A DNA stretch of 64,000 nucleotides, taken from JAGQWW01 sp041392845 (lineage in GTDB: Bacteria > Bacteroidota > Bacteroidia > Chitinophagales > Saprospiraceae). A program made the translations under genes and the position numbers. Shown one piece after another: positions 45,835 to 53,849 of this stretch (position 1 is its first letter; each line of letters opens with the position of its first letter). The stretch covers positions 37,681 through 101,680 of the forward strand of contig JAWKLG010000026.1 in assembly GCA_041392845.1 (NCBI GenBank). The letters are read 5' to 3'. The notes under the pieces are model-generated. The model saw only the letters and a list, made by a program, of their open reading frames with translations, did not search any database and had not been told where the DNA came from.

Positions 45835-47022
45835 ATGCCAGTTTATCATAAAATGGGGAAAATACCCCAGAAGCGACATACGATATTTGAAAAGCCGGAT
45901 GGTGGATTGTATTACGAACAATTGTTCGGCACCATTGGCTTCGATGGAATGTCTTCTCTCTTGTATCACATCAATCGTCCGACCATGGTCAAGGATATTT
46001 TGAAGTCCTACGATGTGAGCCCAAAAATTGCAGTAGACAAAAACATGAAGTCCAGACTCTTTAAAGGATTTCATGCCAAACCCGAAGACGACTTCCTGGA
46101 CAGTCGCAAGGCCATGTTGGTAAATTCCGACATTGAAATCGGAGTTGCTGCTCCCAGAAAATCTATGCGGGAATATTTTTATAAAAATGCCGATGCCGAT
46201 GAGATGTTGTTCATCCACAAAGGTACCGGTACCCTTCGCACACTTCTGGGAAATATAGAATTCGAATACGGAGATTATTTGATCATTCCACGTGGAATGA
46301 TTTATCAGATCGATTTTGATTCTGAAGACAACCGCATCCTGTATGCTGAGTCCCACCACCCTATTTATACTCCTAAAAGGTATAGAAATTGGTTTGGCCA
46401 GATGTTGGAGCATTCTCCATTCTGTGAGCGTGACTATAAATTGCCTACAGAACTGGAATCGTATGATGAAACCGGCGAATTTATCATGAAGGTGAAAAAA
46501 CAAAACACCATTCATGAGATGGTGTATGTTACTCATCCGTTTGATGTAGTTGGCTGGGATGGGTACAATTTCCCATATGGATTTTCCATTCACAATTTTG
46601 AACCAATTACGGGCCGCGTTCATCAGCCGCCTCCGGTGCACCAGACTTTTGAGACTTCTGCTTTTGTAATTTGTTCTTTCTGTCCAAGATTGTACGATTA
46701 CCATCCAAAAGCCATTCCTGCTCCATACAACCACTCGAATATCGATTCGGATGAGATGTTGTACTATGTAGATGGCGATTTTATGAGTAGAAACAACATC
46801 GATCAAGGATATATTTCGCTACACCCTGCAGGGATTCCTCACGGACCACATCCGGGTGCTTATGAAAGAAGTATCGGAAAAACAGAGACCGAAGAGCTCG
46901 CTGTAATGATAGATACATTTAAACCTTTGATGGTAACCGAAGAAGCCTTGGCTATAGACGATGGCACTTATTATCAGTCCTGGCTGGATCATGATATGGC
47001 TGCTACAAATGGCAAACATTAA
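45835..47022 (+). CDS. hmgA: Homogentisate 1,2-dioxygenase
   Basis: 395 residues from ATG 45835 (MPVYHKMGKIPQKRHTIFEK). It is a cupin dioxygenase with MLFIHKGTGTLRTLLGNIEF, EYGDYLIIPRGMIY and the iron-binding C-terminal half HNFEPITGRVHQPPPVHQTF, then SNIDSDEMLYYVDG and LHPAGIPHGPHPG. It opens the ring of homogentisate to maleylacetoacetate in tyrosine degradation. The next gene, 32 bases on, encodes the enzyme that makes homogentisate. Isomerase and fumarylacetoacetase genes are not present here. Confidence 0.92.
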   Translation: MPVYHKMGKIPQKRHTIFEKPDGGLYYEQLFGTIGFDGMSSLLYHINRPTMVKDILKSYDVSPKIAVDKNMKSRLFKGFHAKPEDDFLDSRKAMLVNSDIEIGVAAPRKSMREYFYKNADADEMLFIHKGTGTLRTLLGNIEFEYGDYLIIPRGMIYQIDFDSEDNRILYAESHHPIYTPKRYRNWFGQMLEHSPFCERDYKLPTELESYDETGEFIMKVKKQNTIHEMVYVTHPFDVVGWDGYNFPYGFSIHNFEPITGRVHQPPPVHQTFETSAFVICSFCPRLYDYHPKAIPAPYNHSNIDSDEMLYYVDGDFMSRNNIDQGYISLHPAGIPHGPHPGAYERSIGKTETEELAVMIDTFKPLMVTEEALAIDDGTYYQSWLDHDMAATNGKH

Positions 47023-47054
47023 TATACTGTTCCTAAATTCTAAAATAATTTGAT

Positions 47055-48188
47055 ATGTCAACCTTAACCACTGAATTACCTAAACTGTACGAAAAGGCAG
47101 GTGATTTTATGCCGCTTAATGGCACCGACTATATAGAAATGTACGTGAGCAATGCGAAACAAGCAGCTCACTTTTTCAAAACCGCTTTTGGATTCCAGGA
47201 TTTGGCTTATTCCGGATTGGAAACCGGAAATAAAGAATTGGAGTCTTATGTGGTGGTTCAAGATAAAATCAGACTGGTTTTAACTACTCCTTTGAAAAGT
47301 GGAACCATTGTTGGAAAACACATTGACAAACATGGCGACGGAGTGAAAGTGGTTGCTTTTTGGGTAGATGATGCTAAATCTGCTTATGAAGAAGCCATCA
47401 AAAGAGGAGCTAAATCCTATTTTGAACCTAAAGTTGAAAAAGATGATAATGGCCAGGTTGTCCGGGCAGGTATTTACACCTACGGAGAAACAGTTCACAT
47501 CTTTGTAGAAAGAAAAGACTACAAAGGCATTTTCCTTCCTGGATTTAAAAAATGGGAAACTAGTTATAAGCCATCTACAGTTGGTTTAAAATATGTGGAC
47601 CACATGGTAGGAAATGTTGAATTGGGCAAAATGAACGAATGGGTGAGCTTCTACGAAAATGTTTTGGGCTTCACGCAGATTCTTTCATTCGACGATAAGG
47701 ACATTTCTACCGAATATACAGCCTTGATGAGTAAGGTGATGAGCAATGGAAATGGACGTATTAAGTTCCCGATCAACGAACCGGCTGAAGGTTTGAAAAA
47801 ATCTCAGATTGATGAATACCTGGAATTTTATGAAGCACCTGGTGTTCAGCACATTGCAGTAGCTACTGATAATATTATTGATACAGTTACTCAAATGCGT
47901 AACCGAGGAGTAGAATTCCTGAGAGTTCCTACTACTTATTATGATGACCTATTGGATCGCGTAGGTGAAATCGACGAGGACATCGAGCCTTTGAAAGAAT
48001 TGGGCATTTTGGTAGATCGTGACGATGAAGGATACTTGCTTCAATTGTTCACCAAACCTATCAATCCGCGCCCTACCCTATTCTTTGAAATCATTCAAAG
48101 AAAAGGCGCCACCTCTTTTGGAAAAGGAAATTTCAAAGCTTTGTTTGAAGCAATTGAAAGAGAACAGGAGATCAGAGGAACTTTGTAA
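47055..48188 (+). CDS. hppD: 4-hydroxyphenylpyruvate dioxygenase
   Basis: 377 residues with two vicinal-oxygen-chelate domains. Iron ligands lie in YVDHMVGNVELGKMNEWVSF, in APGVQHIAVATDNI and in the C-terminal LFFEIIQRKG. It converts 4-hydroxyphenylpyruvate to homogentisate, the substrate of the preceding gene product, so the pair forms a tyrosine catabolic operon. A hairpin with a T tail follows at 48246-48290. Confidence 0.93.
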   Translation: MSTLTTELPKLYEKAGDFMPLNGTDYIEMYVSNAKQAAHFFKTAFGFQDLAYSGLETGNKELESYVVVQDKIRLVLTTPLKSGTIVGKHIDKHGDGVKVVAFWVDDAKSAYEEAIKRGAKSYFEPKVEKDDNGQVVRAGIYTYGETVHIFVERKDYKGIFLPGFKKWETSYKPSTVGLKYVDHMVGNVELGKMNEWVSFYENVLGFTQILSFDDKDISTEYTALMSKVMSNGNGRIKFPINEPAEGLKKSQIDEYLEFYEAPGVQHIAVATDNIIDTVTQMRNRGVEFLRVPTTYYDDLLDRVGEIDEDIEPLKELGILVDRDDEGYLLQLFTKPINPRPTLFFEIIQRKGATSFGKGNFKALFEAIEREQEIRGTL

Positions 48189-48220
48189 ATGACGAAGTAC
48201 GAGTGACAAATGTCGAATTA
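48188..48220. repeat. 7-bp-periodic TGACGAA-type run
   Basis: Immediately after the hppD stop: ATGACGA, AGTACGA, GTGACAA, ATGTCGA, ATTAG. A related run is found near 34277. The periodicity is imperfect and the array is short. Confidence 0.45.
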
Positions 48221-48245
48221 GTGCATTTTTCACCTTGCTGATAAA

Positions 48246-48290
48246 AAAAGTCCATGGTTTTTTTCTTCTGGAAAAAGGCTGTGGACTTTT
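48246..48290 (+). terminator. Terminator-like hairpin after hppD
   Basis: AAAAGTCCA (48246-48254) pairs with TGGACTTTT (48282-48290) across a 27-base interval. T runs follow. The rest of 48189-48487 is AT-rich with no gene seen. Confidence 0.6.
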
Positions 48291-48487
48291 CATTTTTAGC
48301 CTACTTAAAGCCCACTTTTGCACCTAAAGTTTAATAATCTTACAAATCCCAATCCTTTCTCCTCCTGTCTCCTTGTCCCCCATTCTTAAAGTCCCTACAG
48401 ACAAAGTGTAATTTTTACATCAAATACCATATTTTTAATAATAAAGCCTGTACTTTCACCATCTTTTAAATCAAAGAGATTTGCCAT

Positions 48488-49564
48488 ATGAATCAGCGAA
48501 CAGTCATCACAGGTACAGGATCATATATCCCTTCACTTATCAAAACCAATCGGGATTTCACTGTTCATGATTTTTACTCCGAAAGCATGCAACGCATTAC
48601 TACACCACCCGAGGACGTAGTAACCAAATTTCAGGAAATAACCGGCATTGAAGAAAGAAGGTATGCAAAGGAAGATCTCAATTCATCTGATCTCGGCACT
48701 GAAGCAGCTAAAATTGCCATCAAGGATTCCGGAATTGATCCTGAGACCTTGGACATGGTCATTGTTGCGCACAATTTTGGCAACGTTGTTAAACACACCA
48801 TTCAAACCGATATACTTCCCGCACTGGCAAGTAGGATAAAACATAATTTGGGTATCAAAAACCCCAATTGCGTTGCTTATGATATTCTTTTCGGATGTCC
48901 GGGTTGGATTCAGGGCGTAATTCAGGCTCATACCTATTTTGAAGCCGGAATGGCAAAAAAGGCTTTGGTTATTGGTACCGAAACCTTGAGCAGGGTTTTA
49001 GACAGTTATGATCGTGACAGCATGATTTTTAGCGATGGAGCTGGTGCATGTGTCGTGGAATCAAGAGAATCAGAAGAAGGTGCATCCGGAATTTTACATA
49101 CAGCTGTTCAAAGCCATACACAAAGTGAAGCATTCTATTTGTACCTGGGACCTTCCAATTTTCCAGGTTCCGACCCAAGAATTCGTTACATCAAAATGAA
49201 GGGTAGGAAAGTATATGAATATGCCATGAAAAATGTGCCAGTGGCCATGAAGAATTGTCTTGATGCTAGTGGGACAGATATTTCCAAATTGAAAAAAGTA
49301 TTTATCCATCAGGCAAATGAAAAAATGGATGAAGGCATTATCAAATTGTTGTATCGTTCTTTTGGTATCAAAGAGTTGCCCGAGCATATTATGCCCATGA
49401 GTATTCACAAATTGGGCAACAGTTCAGTGGCTACGGTTCCAACATTATTCGATTTGGTTAGAAAAGGTAAGCAGGAAAATCATACTTTAGCAGAAGGAGA
49501 TGTAATACTCTTCGCATCCGTAGGGGCAGGTATGAACATCAATGCCATAGCCTATAGAATTTAA
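48488..49564 (+). CDS. Ketoacyl-ACP synthase III-family enzyme (FabH-like)
   Basis: 358 residues of the thiolase fold. The Cys-His-Asn triad is visible: Cys in AYDILFGCPGWIQGV, His in KVFIHQANEKMDEG and Asn in HKLGNSSVATVPTL. The N-terminus VITGTGSYIPSLIKTNRDF is typical. True FabH starts fatty acid synthesis; this longer member may instead condense acyl chains in a secondary pathway, such as lipid or alkylresorcinol-type synthesis. A MarR regulator gene follows 21 bases later and may control it. Confidence 0.85.
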   Translation: MNQRTVITGTGSYIPSLIKTNRDFTVHDFYSESMQRITTPPEDVVTKFQEITGIEERRYAKEDLNSSDLGTEAAKIAIKDSGIDPETLDMVIVAHNFGNVVKHTIQTDILPALASRIKHNLGIKNPNCVAYDILFGCPGWIQGVIQAHTYFEAGMAKKALVIGTETLSRVLDSYDRDSMIFSDGAGACVVESRESEEGASGILHTAVQSHTQSEAFYLYLGPSNFPGSDPRIRYIKMKGRKVYEYAMKNVPVAMKNCLDASGTDISKLKKVFIHQANEKMDEGIIKLLYRSFGIKELPEHIMPMSIHKLGNSSVATVPTLFDLVRKGKQENHTLAEGDVILFASVGAGMNINAIAYRI

Positions 49565-49585
49565 AACCTAAACCACAAAGAAGCC

Positions 49586-50020
49586 TTGGCAGCAAACCGG
49601 GAAAAACATTTTGGTACATACATTGACAGGAACTACAGGATTATTCGCCTTAGGTTTCTACAGGCATTTAAGGAATGTGGAATTGACATTACCACAGAAC
49701 AATGGGTGATCCTTGACAATTTATACCATCATGATGGTTTGAGCCAATCTGAATTAGGTACCATGTCCTTCAAAGATGCCCCAACTGTTTCAAGGATAGT
49801 TGACCACCTTTGTACCAAAGGATTTGCAATTAGGAAACGTTCAGAATCAGACCGAAGAGCCCTGGTAGTCAGCATTACTGAAAAAGGTAAATCTTCCTAC
49901 GATAAAGTGTTGCCAAGTGTAAGAGGTTTACGAAAACAAGGCTGGGAAAATCTCAGCGAAGAAGACTACGACACTTTTCTTAGAATCATGAATCAGGTTT
50001 TCCGGAATTTCGATTCCTAA
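49586..50020 (+). CDS. MarR-family transcription regulator
   Basis: 144 residues starting at TTG 49586, the only start that keeps the conserved N-terminal helix. The winged helix spans about 30-100 with ITTEQWVILDNLYHHDGLSQ, DAPTVSRIVDHLCTKGF and the wing RKRSESDRRALVVSITEKG. A dimeric repressor sensing small aromatic or lipophilic ligands is typical. Its place between the ketoacyl synthase and a TauE transporter suggests it regulates one or both. Confidence 0.85.
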   Translation: MAANREKHFGTYIDRNYRIIRLRFLQAFKECGIDITTEQWVILDNLYHHDGLSQSELGTMSFKDAPTVSRIVDHLCTKGFAIRKRSESDRRALVVSITEKGKSSYDKVLPSVRGLRKQGWENLSEEDYDTFLRIMNQVFRNFDS

Positions 50021-50030
50021 AATTTCCTCC

Positions 50031-50777
50031 ATGCCTTACGATTTAAGTTTGTCCAACTGGCTGTTGGCCTTTTTGGCTGCATTTATTGTCGGATTATCAA
50101 AATCTGGTATCAAAGGCATCGCTATTTTAGTTGTTATCCTTTTGGCACTTGTTTTCGGAGGAAAATCCTCTACCGGAATCTTACTTCCCATGTTGATCGC
50201 AGGCGATATTTTTGCAGTAATTTATTACCACAGACACACACAATGGCATTATTTAAAAAAGCTTTTGCCCTGGATGATAGCCGGAGTTTTGGCCGGAGTC
50301 TGGTTTGGAAATGAAATTCCGGAAGCGGCTTTTAAAAAGACCATGGCTGTGATTGTCTTGATTACCGTTGCCATTATGTTTTGGTGGGATTATCGAAAAT
50401 CAAAAAACATTCCTACGCATTGGTCTTTCGCCGGCACCATGGGATTATCCGCCGGATTTACGACCATGGTGGGAAACTTAGCCGGAGCATTTTCCAATTT
50501 GTACTTCCTAGCCATGCGCCTCCCCAAAGTCCATTTCATTGGAACAGCAGCCTGGTTATTTTTCATCATCAATCTTTTCAAATTCCCTTTCCATGTATTT
50601 GTCTGGGGCACCATCACCAAGGAATCGCTTTATTTGAATCTCACCCTTTTGCCGGCAATTATCATCGGACTTTATACCGGTATAAAAATCGTCAAACTAA
50701 TCCCTGAAAAGTTATTCCGTCAATTGATTTTGGTGGTGACGGCAGCTGGAGCAGTGATGTTGGCGGTTGGTTCTTAG
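50031..50777 (+). CDS. TauE/SafE-family sulfite or organic-anion exporter
   Basis: 248 residues with about eight membrane helices. Family hallmarks are LAAFIVGLSKSGIKGIAILV near the N-terminus and TMVGNLAGAFSNLYFLAMRL in the middle. Members export sulfite, sulfoacetate or other anions. It lies 10 bases after marR and closes this plus-strand group. The downstream region is a repeat island. Confidence 0.82.
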   Translation: MPYDLSLSNWLLAFLAAFIVGLSKSGIKGIAILVVILLALVFGGKSSTGILLPMLIAGDIFAVIYYHRHTQWHYLKKLLPWMIAGVLAGVWFGNEIPEAAFKKTMAVIVLITVAIMFWWDYRKSKNIPTHWSFAGTMGLSAGFTTMVGNLAGAFSNLYFLAMRLPKVHFIGTAAWLFFIINLFKFPFHVFVWGTITKESLYLNLTLLPAIIIGLYTGIKIVKLIPEKLFRQLILVVTAAGAVMLAVGS

Positions 50778-50848
50778 CGGTTGGATGGGAATCTCCCATT
50801 TTACAAGTAGAATAACAGAATGGAGGAGCTTTCACCCGGTACTTGGGG

Positions 50849-50871
50849 AATTTACGGTTTACGATTTACGA
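50849..50871. repeat. Heptad array, TTTACGR family, single arm
   Basis: TTTACGG, TTTACGA, TTTACGA without a nearby inverted partner. Confidence 0.65.
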
Positions 50872-50886
50872 AGGCTTCTTAAAAAA

Positions 50887-50923
50887 CGAAAATCGAACGT
50901 CGAATAGCGAATAGCGAATAGCG
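50887..50923. repeat. Heptad array, CGAATAG family
   Basis: CGAAAAT, CGAACGT, CGAATAG, CGAATAG, CGAATAG at 7-bp spacing. The same order of units occurs at 51238. Confidence 0.72.
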
Positions 50924-50977
50924 TAACCTCCAGACAATCAGGAAATTATTCGAGCTGTTATATTTTACCGGATGTAG

Positions 50978-50996
50978 GGGTTGGCTGCGCCAACCC
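50978..50996. repeat. GC hairpin GGGTTGGC/GCCAACCC
   Basis: Perfect 8-bp stem with a TGC loop. Possible REP-like element; no other copy in the window. Confidence 0.6.
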
Positions 50997-51130
50997 TGGA
51001 ACGATGAAATGATTTAGAATTTGTAGCAGGTTATTTGAAGCGGAAGAACCCTATAAAAGAATTACGACATTTCGGTATTCAGAGTTCCAGCACCCACCGT
51101 TCAGAATCCAGCATTCTGCCAATTTAATGT

Positions 51131-51197
51131 GACCCCTACAGGGTCAGTAGGGTTGGTGGTCTTAGTTCGGGTTGGGATAAGTGACCCCGATGGGGTC
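51131..51197. repeat. Two GACCCC hairpins
   Basis: GACCC-CTACA-GGGTC at 51131-51145 and GACCCC-GAT-GGGGTC at 51183-51197. Each is preceded by GT and followed within a few bases by an AGGG run. They are two diverged copies of one short hairpin repeat about 50 bases apart. Confidence 0.65.
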
Positions 51198-51237
51198 GAA
51201 GGGAAACGAATTTCCGGTTTAAGAGGACTTAAAAAAA

Positions 51238-51266
51238 CGAAAAGCGAACTTCGAACACCGAATAGC
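51238..51266. repeat. Heptad array, CGAATAG family, second module copy
   Basis: CGAAAAG, CGAACTT, CGAACAC, CGAATAG at 7-bp spacing, preceded by CTTAAAAAAA and followed by TTAACC. The array at 50887 has the same flanks (CTTAAAAAA and TAACC), so the whole module was copied. Confidence 0.7.
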
Positions 51267-51361
51267 TTAACCAACAAACATTCGATGAATTATACGATCT
51301 ATTATAAGAAAGCCAAGTTGCGAACAAACGAGCCACCGAGCAAACGAGCCTTCAAGTTGCA

Positions 51362-51437
51362 CAGCACCTAGAACCCAGAACCTAGCACCCAGAACCCAGA
51401 AGAACCTAGCACCCAGAACCTAGCACCCAGCCCCTAG
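51362..51437. repeat. Heptad array, AGCACCC family, long
   Basis: About eleven units such as AGCACCT, AGAACCC, AGAACCT and AGCACCC, with 7-bp spacing except one insertion near 51401. It abuts and includes the stop codon of the rarA remnant. Confidence 0.75.
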
Positions 51438-51775
51438 TAATATTTTCCTTTCCACCAATTGGCCAAGCGAGTCAGAATTCCCGCTTCATTAGCGTTTTTG
51501 CCAGGCGTATAAAATTTGGTATTGACCAATTCTTCCGGCATAAATTCGTAGGCTACAAAGTTTCCTTCATAATTATGTGCATACTGGTAATTGTCTCCAT
51601 ACCCGAGTTGCTTCATCAATTTGGTAGGTGCATTACGTATACCTAAGGGTATGGAAAGATTTCCGGTTTCTCTGACTTTGGCCATGGCTTCGTTGATGGC
51701 TTTGTAGGTAGAATTGCTTTTAGGAGAAGAGGCCAGGTACACCGCACATTGTGAAAGGATAATCCTTCTTCCAAA
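51434..51775 (-). pseudogene. 3' fragment of rarA/mgsA (replication-associated AAA ATPase)
   Basis: The minus strand encodes the C-terminal domain of RarA: RIILSQCAVYLASSPKSNST, AINEAMAKV, PLGIRNAPTKLMKQLGYGDN, YAHNYEGNFVAYEFMPEEL and the Trp-rich end LANWWKGKYY. Homology stops at about 51770, where sequence becomes unrelated and leads into repeats. The AAA ATPase domain is absent, so the fragment cannot function. Loss may have come from repeat-mediated rearrangement, or an intact copy may exist elsewhere. Confidence 0.75.
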
Positions 51776-51795
51776 TTACAAAGCAAACTCGACTA

Positions 51796-51826
51796 CCTGG
51801 TGGCTGAGCTTGTCGAAGCCACCAGG
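51796..51826. repeat. Hairpin CCTGGTGGCT/AGCCACCAGG
   Basis: Perfect 10-bp stem around the loop GAGCTTGTCGA. Confidence 0.65.
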
Positions 51827-51938
51827 ACAAACCATGCATCTAAAACTCCCCCATCTCCATCCCTTCATCCAAACCCCAAAATCCCTTCGTTCTTCCGGGA
51901 GGTAGCGCAGGCATGCCGGCTCTACAACGCTTAAAAAA

Positions 51939-51972
51939 GCCAACAGCCAATGGCCAACGGCTAACAGCCAAT
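51939..51972. repeat. Heptad array, GTTGGCC family (reverse orientation)
   Basis: GCCAACA, GCCAATG, GCCAACG, GCTAACA, GCCAAT at 7-bp spacing. Same family as 34198, 45579 and 56244. Confidence 0.7.
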
Positions 51973-52112
51973 AAACGAGTAAAAAAACTACTCATATATT
52001 TATTATTGTTAAAAATATATCGCAATTTTGCCTATGCATTTTGGCAAGATTGGAATCATCTTTGCCAATAAAAACAATAAACGAGTAAAAAAACTACTCA
52101 ATATCATTTTAA

Positions 52113-52655
52113 ATGATAGACGCTTTAATCTCCTCAAAAACCAGGATCAAACTGTTGTTGAAGTTCTTCCTCAACAGCAGCACTACTGCCTACTTAAGGA
52201 GCCTGGAAAATGAGTTTGGAGATAGTACCAATGCTATAAGACTGGAACTGAACAGACTCGAAGATGCCGGAATGCTGGTTTCCAAAATGGATGGAAACAA
52301 AAAAGTATTTCAGGCAAACACTCAGCATCCCCTTTTCAGCGAAATCCACAACATCATACTCAAGCATATTGGAATTGACCGAGTCATTGCCAATGTGGTA
52401 GAACGATTGGGAGAGGTGGAAAGAGTTTATCTCGTGGGAGATTTTTCAAAAGGGATGGACAGCCAGATTATTGACCTTATTTTGATTGGTGATATCGACA
52501 AATCTTATTTGATCAAATTGGTCGAAAAGGCAGAAAATCTGGTCAAACGTAAAATCAGATACCTCATTTATTCAAGTGAGGAATACGATATAGAAAATTG
52601 GGAATCGAAAGCGGTTCACCCATTATTGTTGTGGTCAAAAGAGCCTACCGCATGA
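52113..52655 (+). CDS. Winged-helix DNA-binding protein with nucleotidyltransferase-like C-terminus
   Basis: 180 residues. The N-terminal winged helix (about 1-70) includes IKLLLKFFLNSSTTAYLRSL and NAIRLELNRLEDAGMLVSKM. The C-terminal part (about 85-175) resembles a divergent nucleotidyltransferase fold (VERVYLVGDFSKGMDSQIID). Proteins of this type occur at the head of Bacteroidota polysaccharide clusters and probably regulate them. The stop overlaps the next start by four bases. Confidence 0.65.
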   Translation: MIDALISSKTRIKLLLKFFLNSSTTAYLRSLENEFGDSTNAIRLELNRLEDAGMLVSKMDGNKKVFQANTQHPLFSEIHNIILKHIGIDRVIANVVERLGEVERVYLVGDFSKGMDSQIIDLILIGDIDKSYLIKLVEKAENLVKRKIRYLIYSSEEYDIENWESKAVHPLLLWSKEPTA

Positions 52656-53839
52656 AGCAGGCAGATGTCGTAATCATTGGAGGAGGAATTGTAGGGCTGG
52701 CCACAGCTTATCAACTGCTCAAAAGCAGAAGAGTTTTGACAGTGCGGGTGCTGGAAAAGGAATCCGAAATTGCGTCTCATCAAACAGGACACAATTCCGG
52801 GGTGATCCATTCCGGAGTTTATTACAAACCGGGATCCTTAAAGGCGAAAAATTGCAGATCCGGATATGTTCAGCTGCTGAACTTTTGTAAGGAGCATGGC
52901 ATCAAACATGACGTATGCGGAAAAATAATACTGGCAACCAAAGAAGATCAGCTCCCTTTATTGCAGACCATTTTTGAAAGAGGTCAAAAAAATGGTTTAA
53001 CAGGACTTCAATTAATAGGTCCTGAACAGATAAAGGAACTGGAGCCCAATGCACAGGGTGTAAAGGCGATTAAGGTTCCGCAAGCAGGAATCATCAATTA
53101 TAAAAACGTCGCACAAAAGTATGCTGAGCTGATCCAGGTGATGGGAGGAGAAGTTTTGTGCGATAGAAAAGTCGTCGGTATAAAGGATCAGGTAGTTGAA
53201 ACCAATCAGGATAATCACCAGGCAAAGCTTATAGTCAATTGCGCCGGCTTGTATGCCGATAAAATTGCCAAAATGACCATGCCCGATTTGGATTTGATGA
53301 CCCTTCCCTTCAGAGGGGAATATTATGAATTGGTGGCAGAGAAAGAGAATTTAGTTAAAAACTTAATTTATCCTGTCCCCAATCCCGCTTTTCCTTTTCT
53401 TGGCGTCCATTTTACACGCATGATTGATGGGGGGATGGAAGCAGGACCCAATGCAGTTTTGGCCTTCAGAAGAGAAGGATATAGCAATAAAGATTTTAAA
53501 GCAAGCGAGTTTTTTGAAACCATCGGGTATCCTGGTTTTAGAAAAGTTGCTGCAAAATATTGGAAAGACGGATTGTACGAAATCTACCGCTCTTTTTCGA
53601 AGGCTGCTTTTACCAAGGCACTACAGGGACTTGTTCCTTCCATTGAAGAAAAAGACCTTAAAAAAGGAGGAGCAGGAGTCAGAGCACAAGCCGTCGATTC
53701 TAAAGGAAATCTGATAGATGATTTTCTTTTTTATGAAAATGAAAGGGTCATAAATGTTTGCAATGCGCCTTCACCGGCAGCAACAGCTTCCCTTGCAATT
53801 GGGGAAACCGTCGCAGGAAAAATTTTGACTCGTTTTTAA
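52652..53839 (+). CDS. lhgO: L-2-hydroxyglutarate oxidase
   Basis: 395 residues from ATG 52652 (MKQADVVIIGGGIVGLATAY). An upstream in-frame start would overlap the preceding gene by 58 bases. The FAD-binding glycine motif is followed by SHQTGHNSGVIHSGVYYKPG, characteristic of LhgO, then IVNCAGLYADKIAKM and the C-terminal GAGVRAQAVDSKGNLIDDF. It oxidises L-2-hydroxyglutarate to 2-oxoglutarate at the membrane. Its place here may be chance, or it may clear a side product of the locus. Confidence 0.88.
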   Translation: MKQADVVIIGGGIVGLATAYQLLKSRRVLTVRVLEKESEIASHQTGHNSGVIHSGVYYKPGSLKAKNCRSGYVQLLNFCKEHGIKHDVCGKIILATKEDQLPLLQTIFERGQKNGLTGLQLIGPEQIKELEPNAQGVKAIKVPQAGIINYKNVAQKYAELIQVMGGEVLCDRKVVGIKDQVVETNQDNHQAKLIVNCAGLYADKIAKMTMPDLDLMTLPFRGEYYELVAEKENLVKNLIYPVPNPAFPFLGVHFTRMIDGGMEAGPNAVLAFRREGYSNKDFKASEFFETIGYPGFRKVAAKYWKDGLYEIYRSFSKAAFTKALQGLVPSIEEKDLKKGGAGVRAQAVDSKGNLIDDFLFYENERVINVCNAPSPAATASLAIGETVAGKILTRF

Positions 53840-53849
53840 AGAAAGATAA

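Larger units (their letters stand above)
50778..52112. other. Repeat island between tauE and the HTH gene
   Basis: About 1.3 kb packed with unrelated repeats. Heptad arrays: TTTACG at 50849-50871, CGAATAG at 50887-50923, a second copy of that module at 51238-51266, TCCAGCA near 51084, AGCACCC at 51362-51437 and GTTGGCC at 51939-51972. GC hairpins lie at 50978-50996, 51131-51145, 51183-51197 and 51796-51826. A 3' fragment of rarA (51434 to about 51770) is the only coding relic. Confidence 0.7.

Noticed and set aside
45802..46806. Long minus-strand frame opposite hmgA
   Set aside because: Its protein has no recognisable domain and mirrors the codon pattern of hmgA, which is clearly real.
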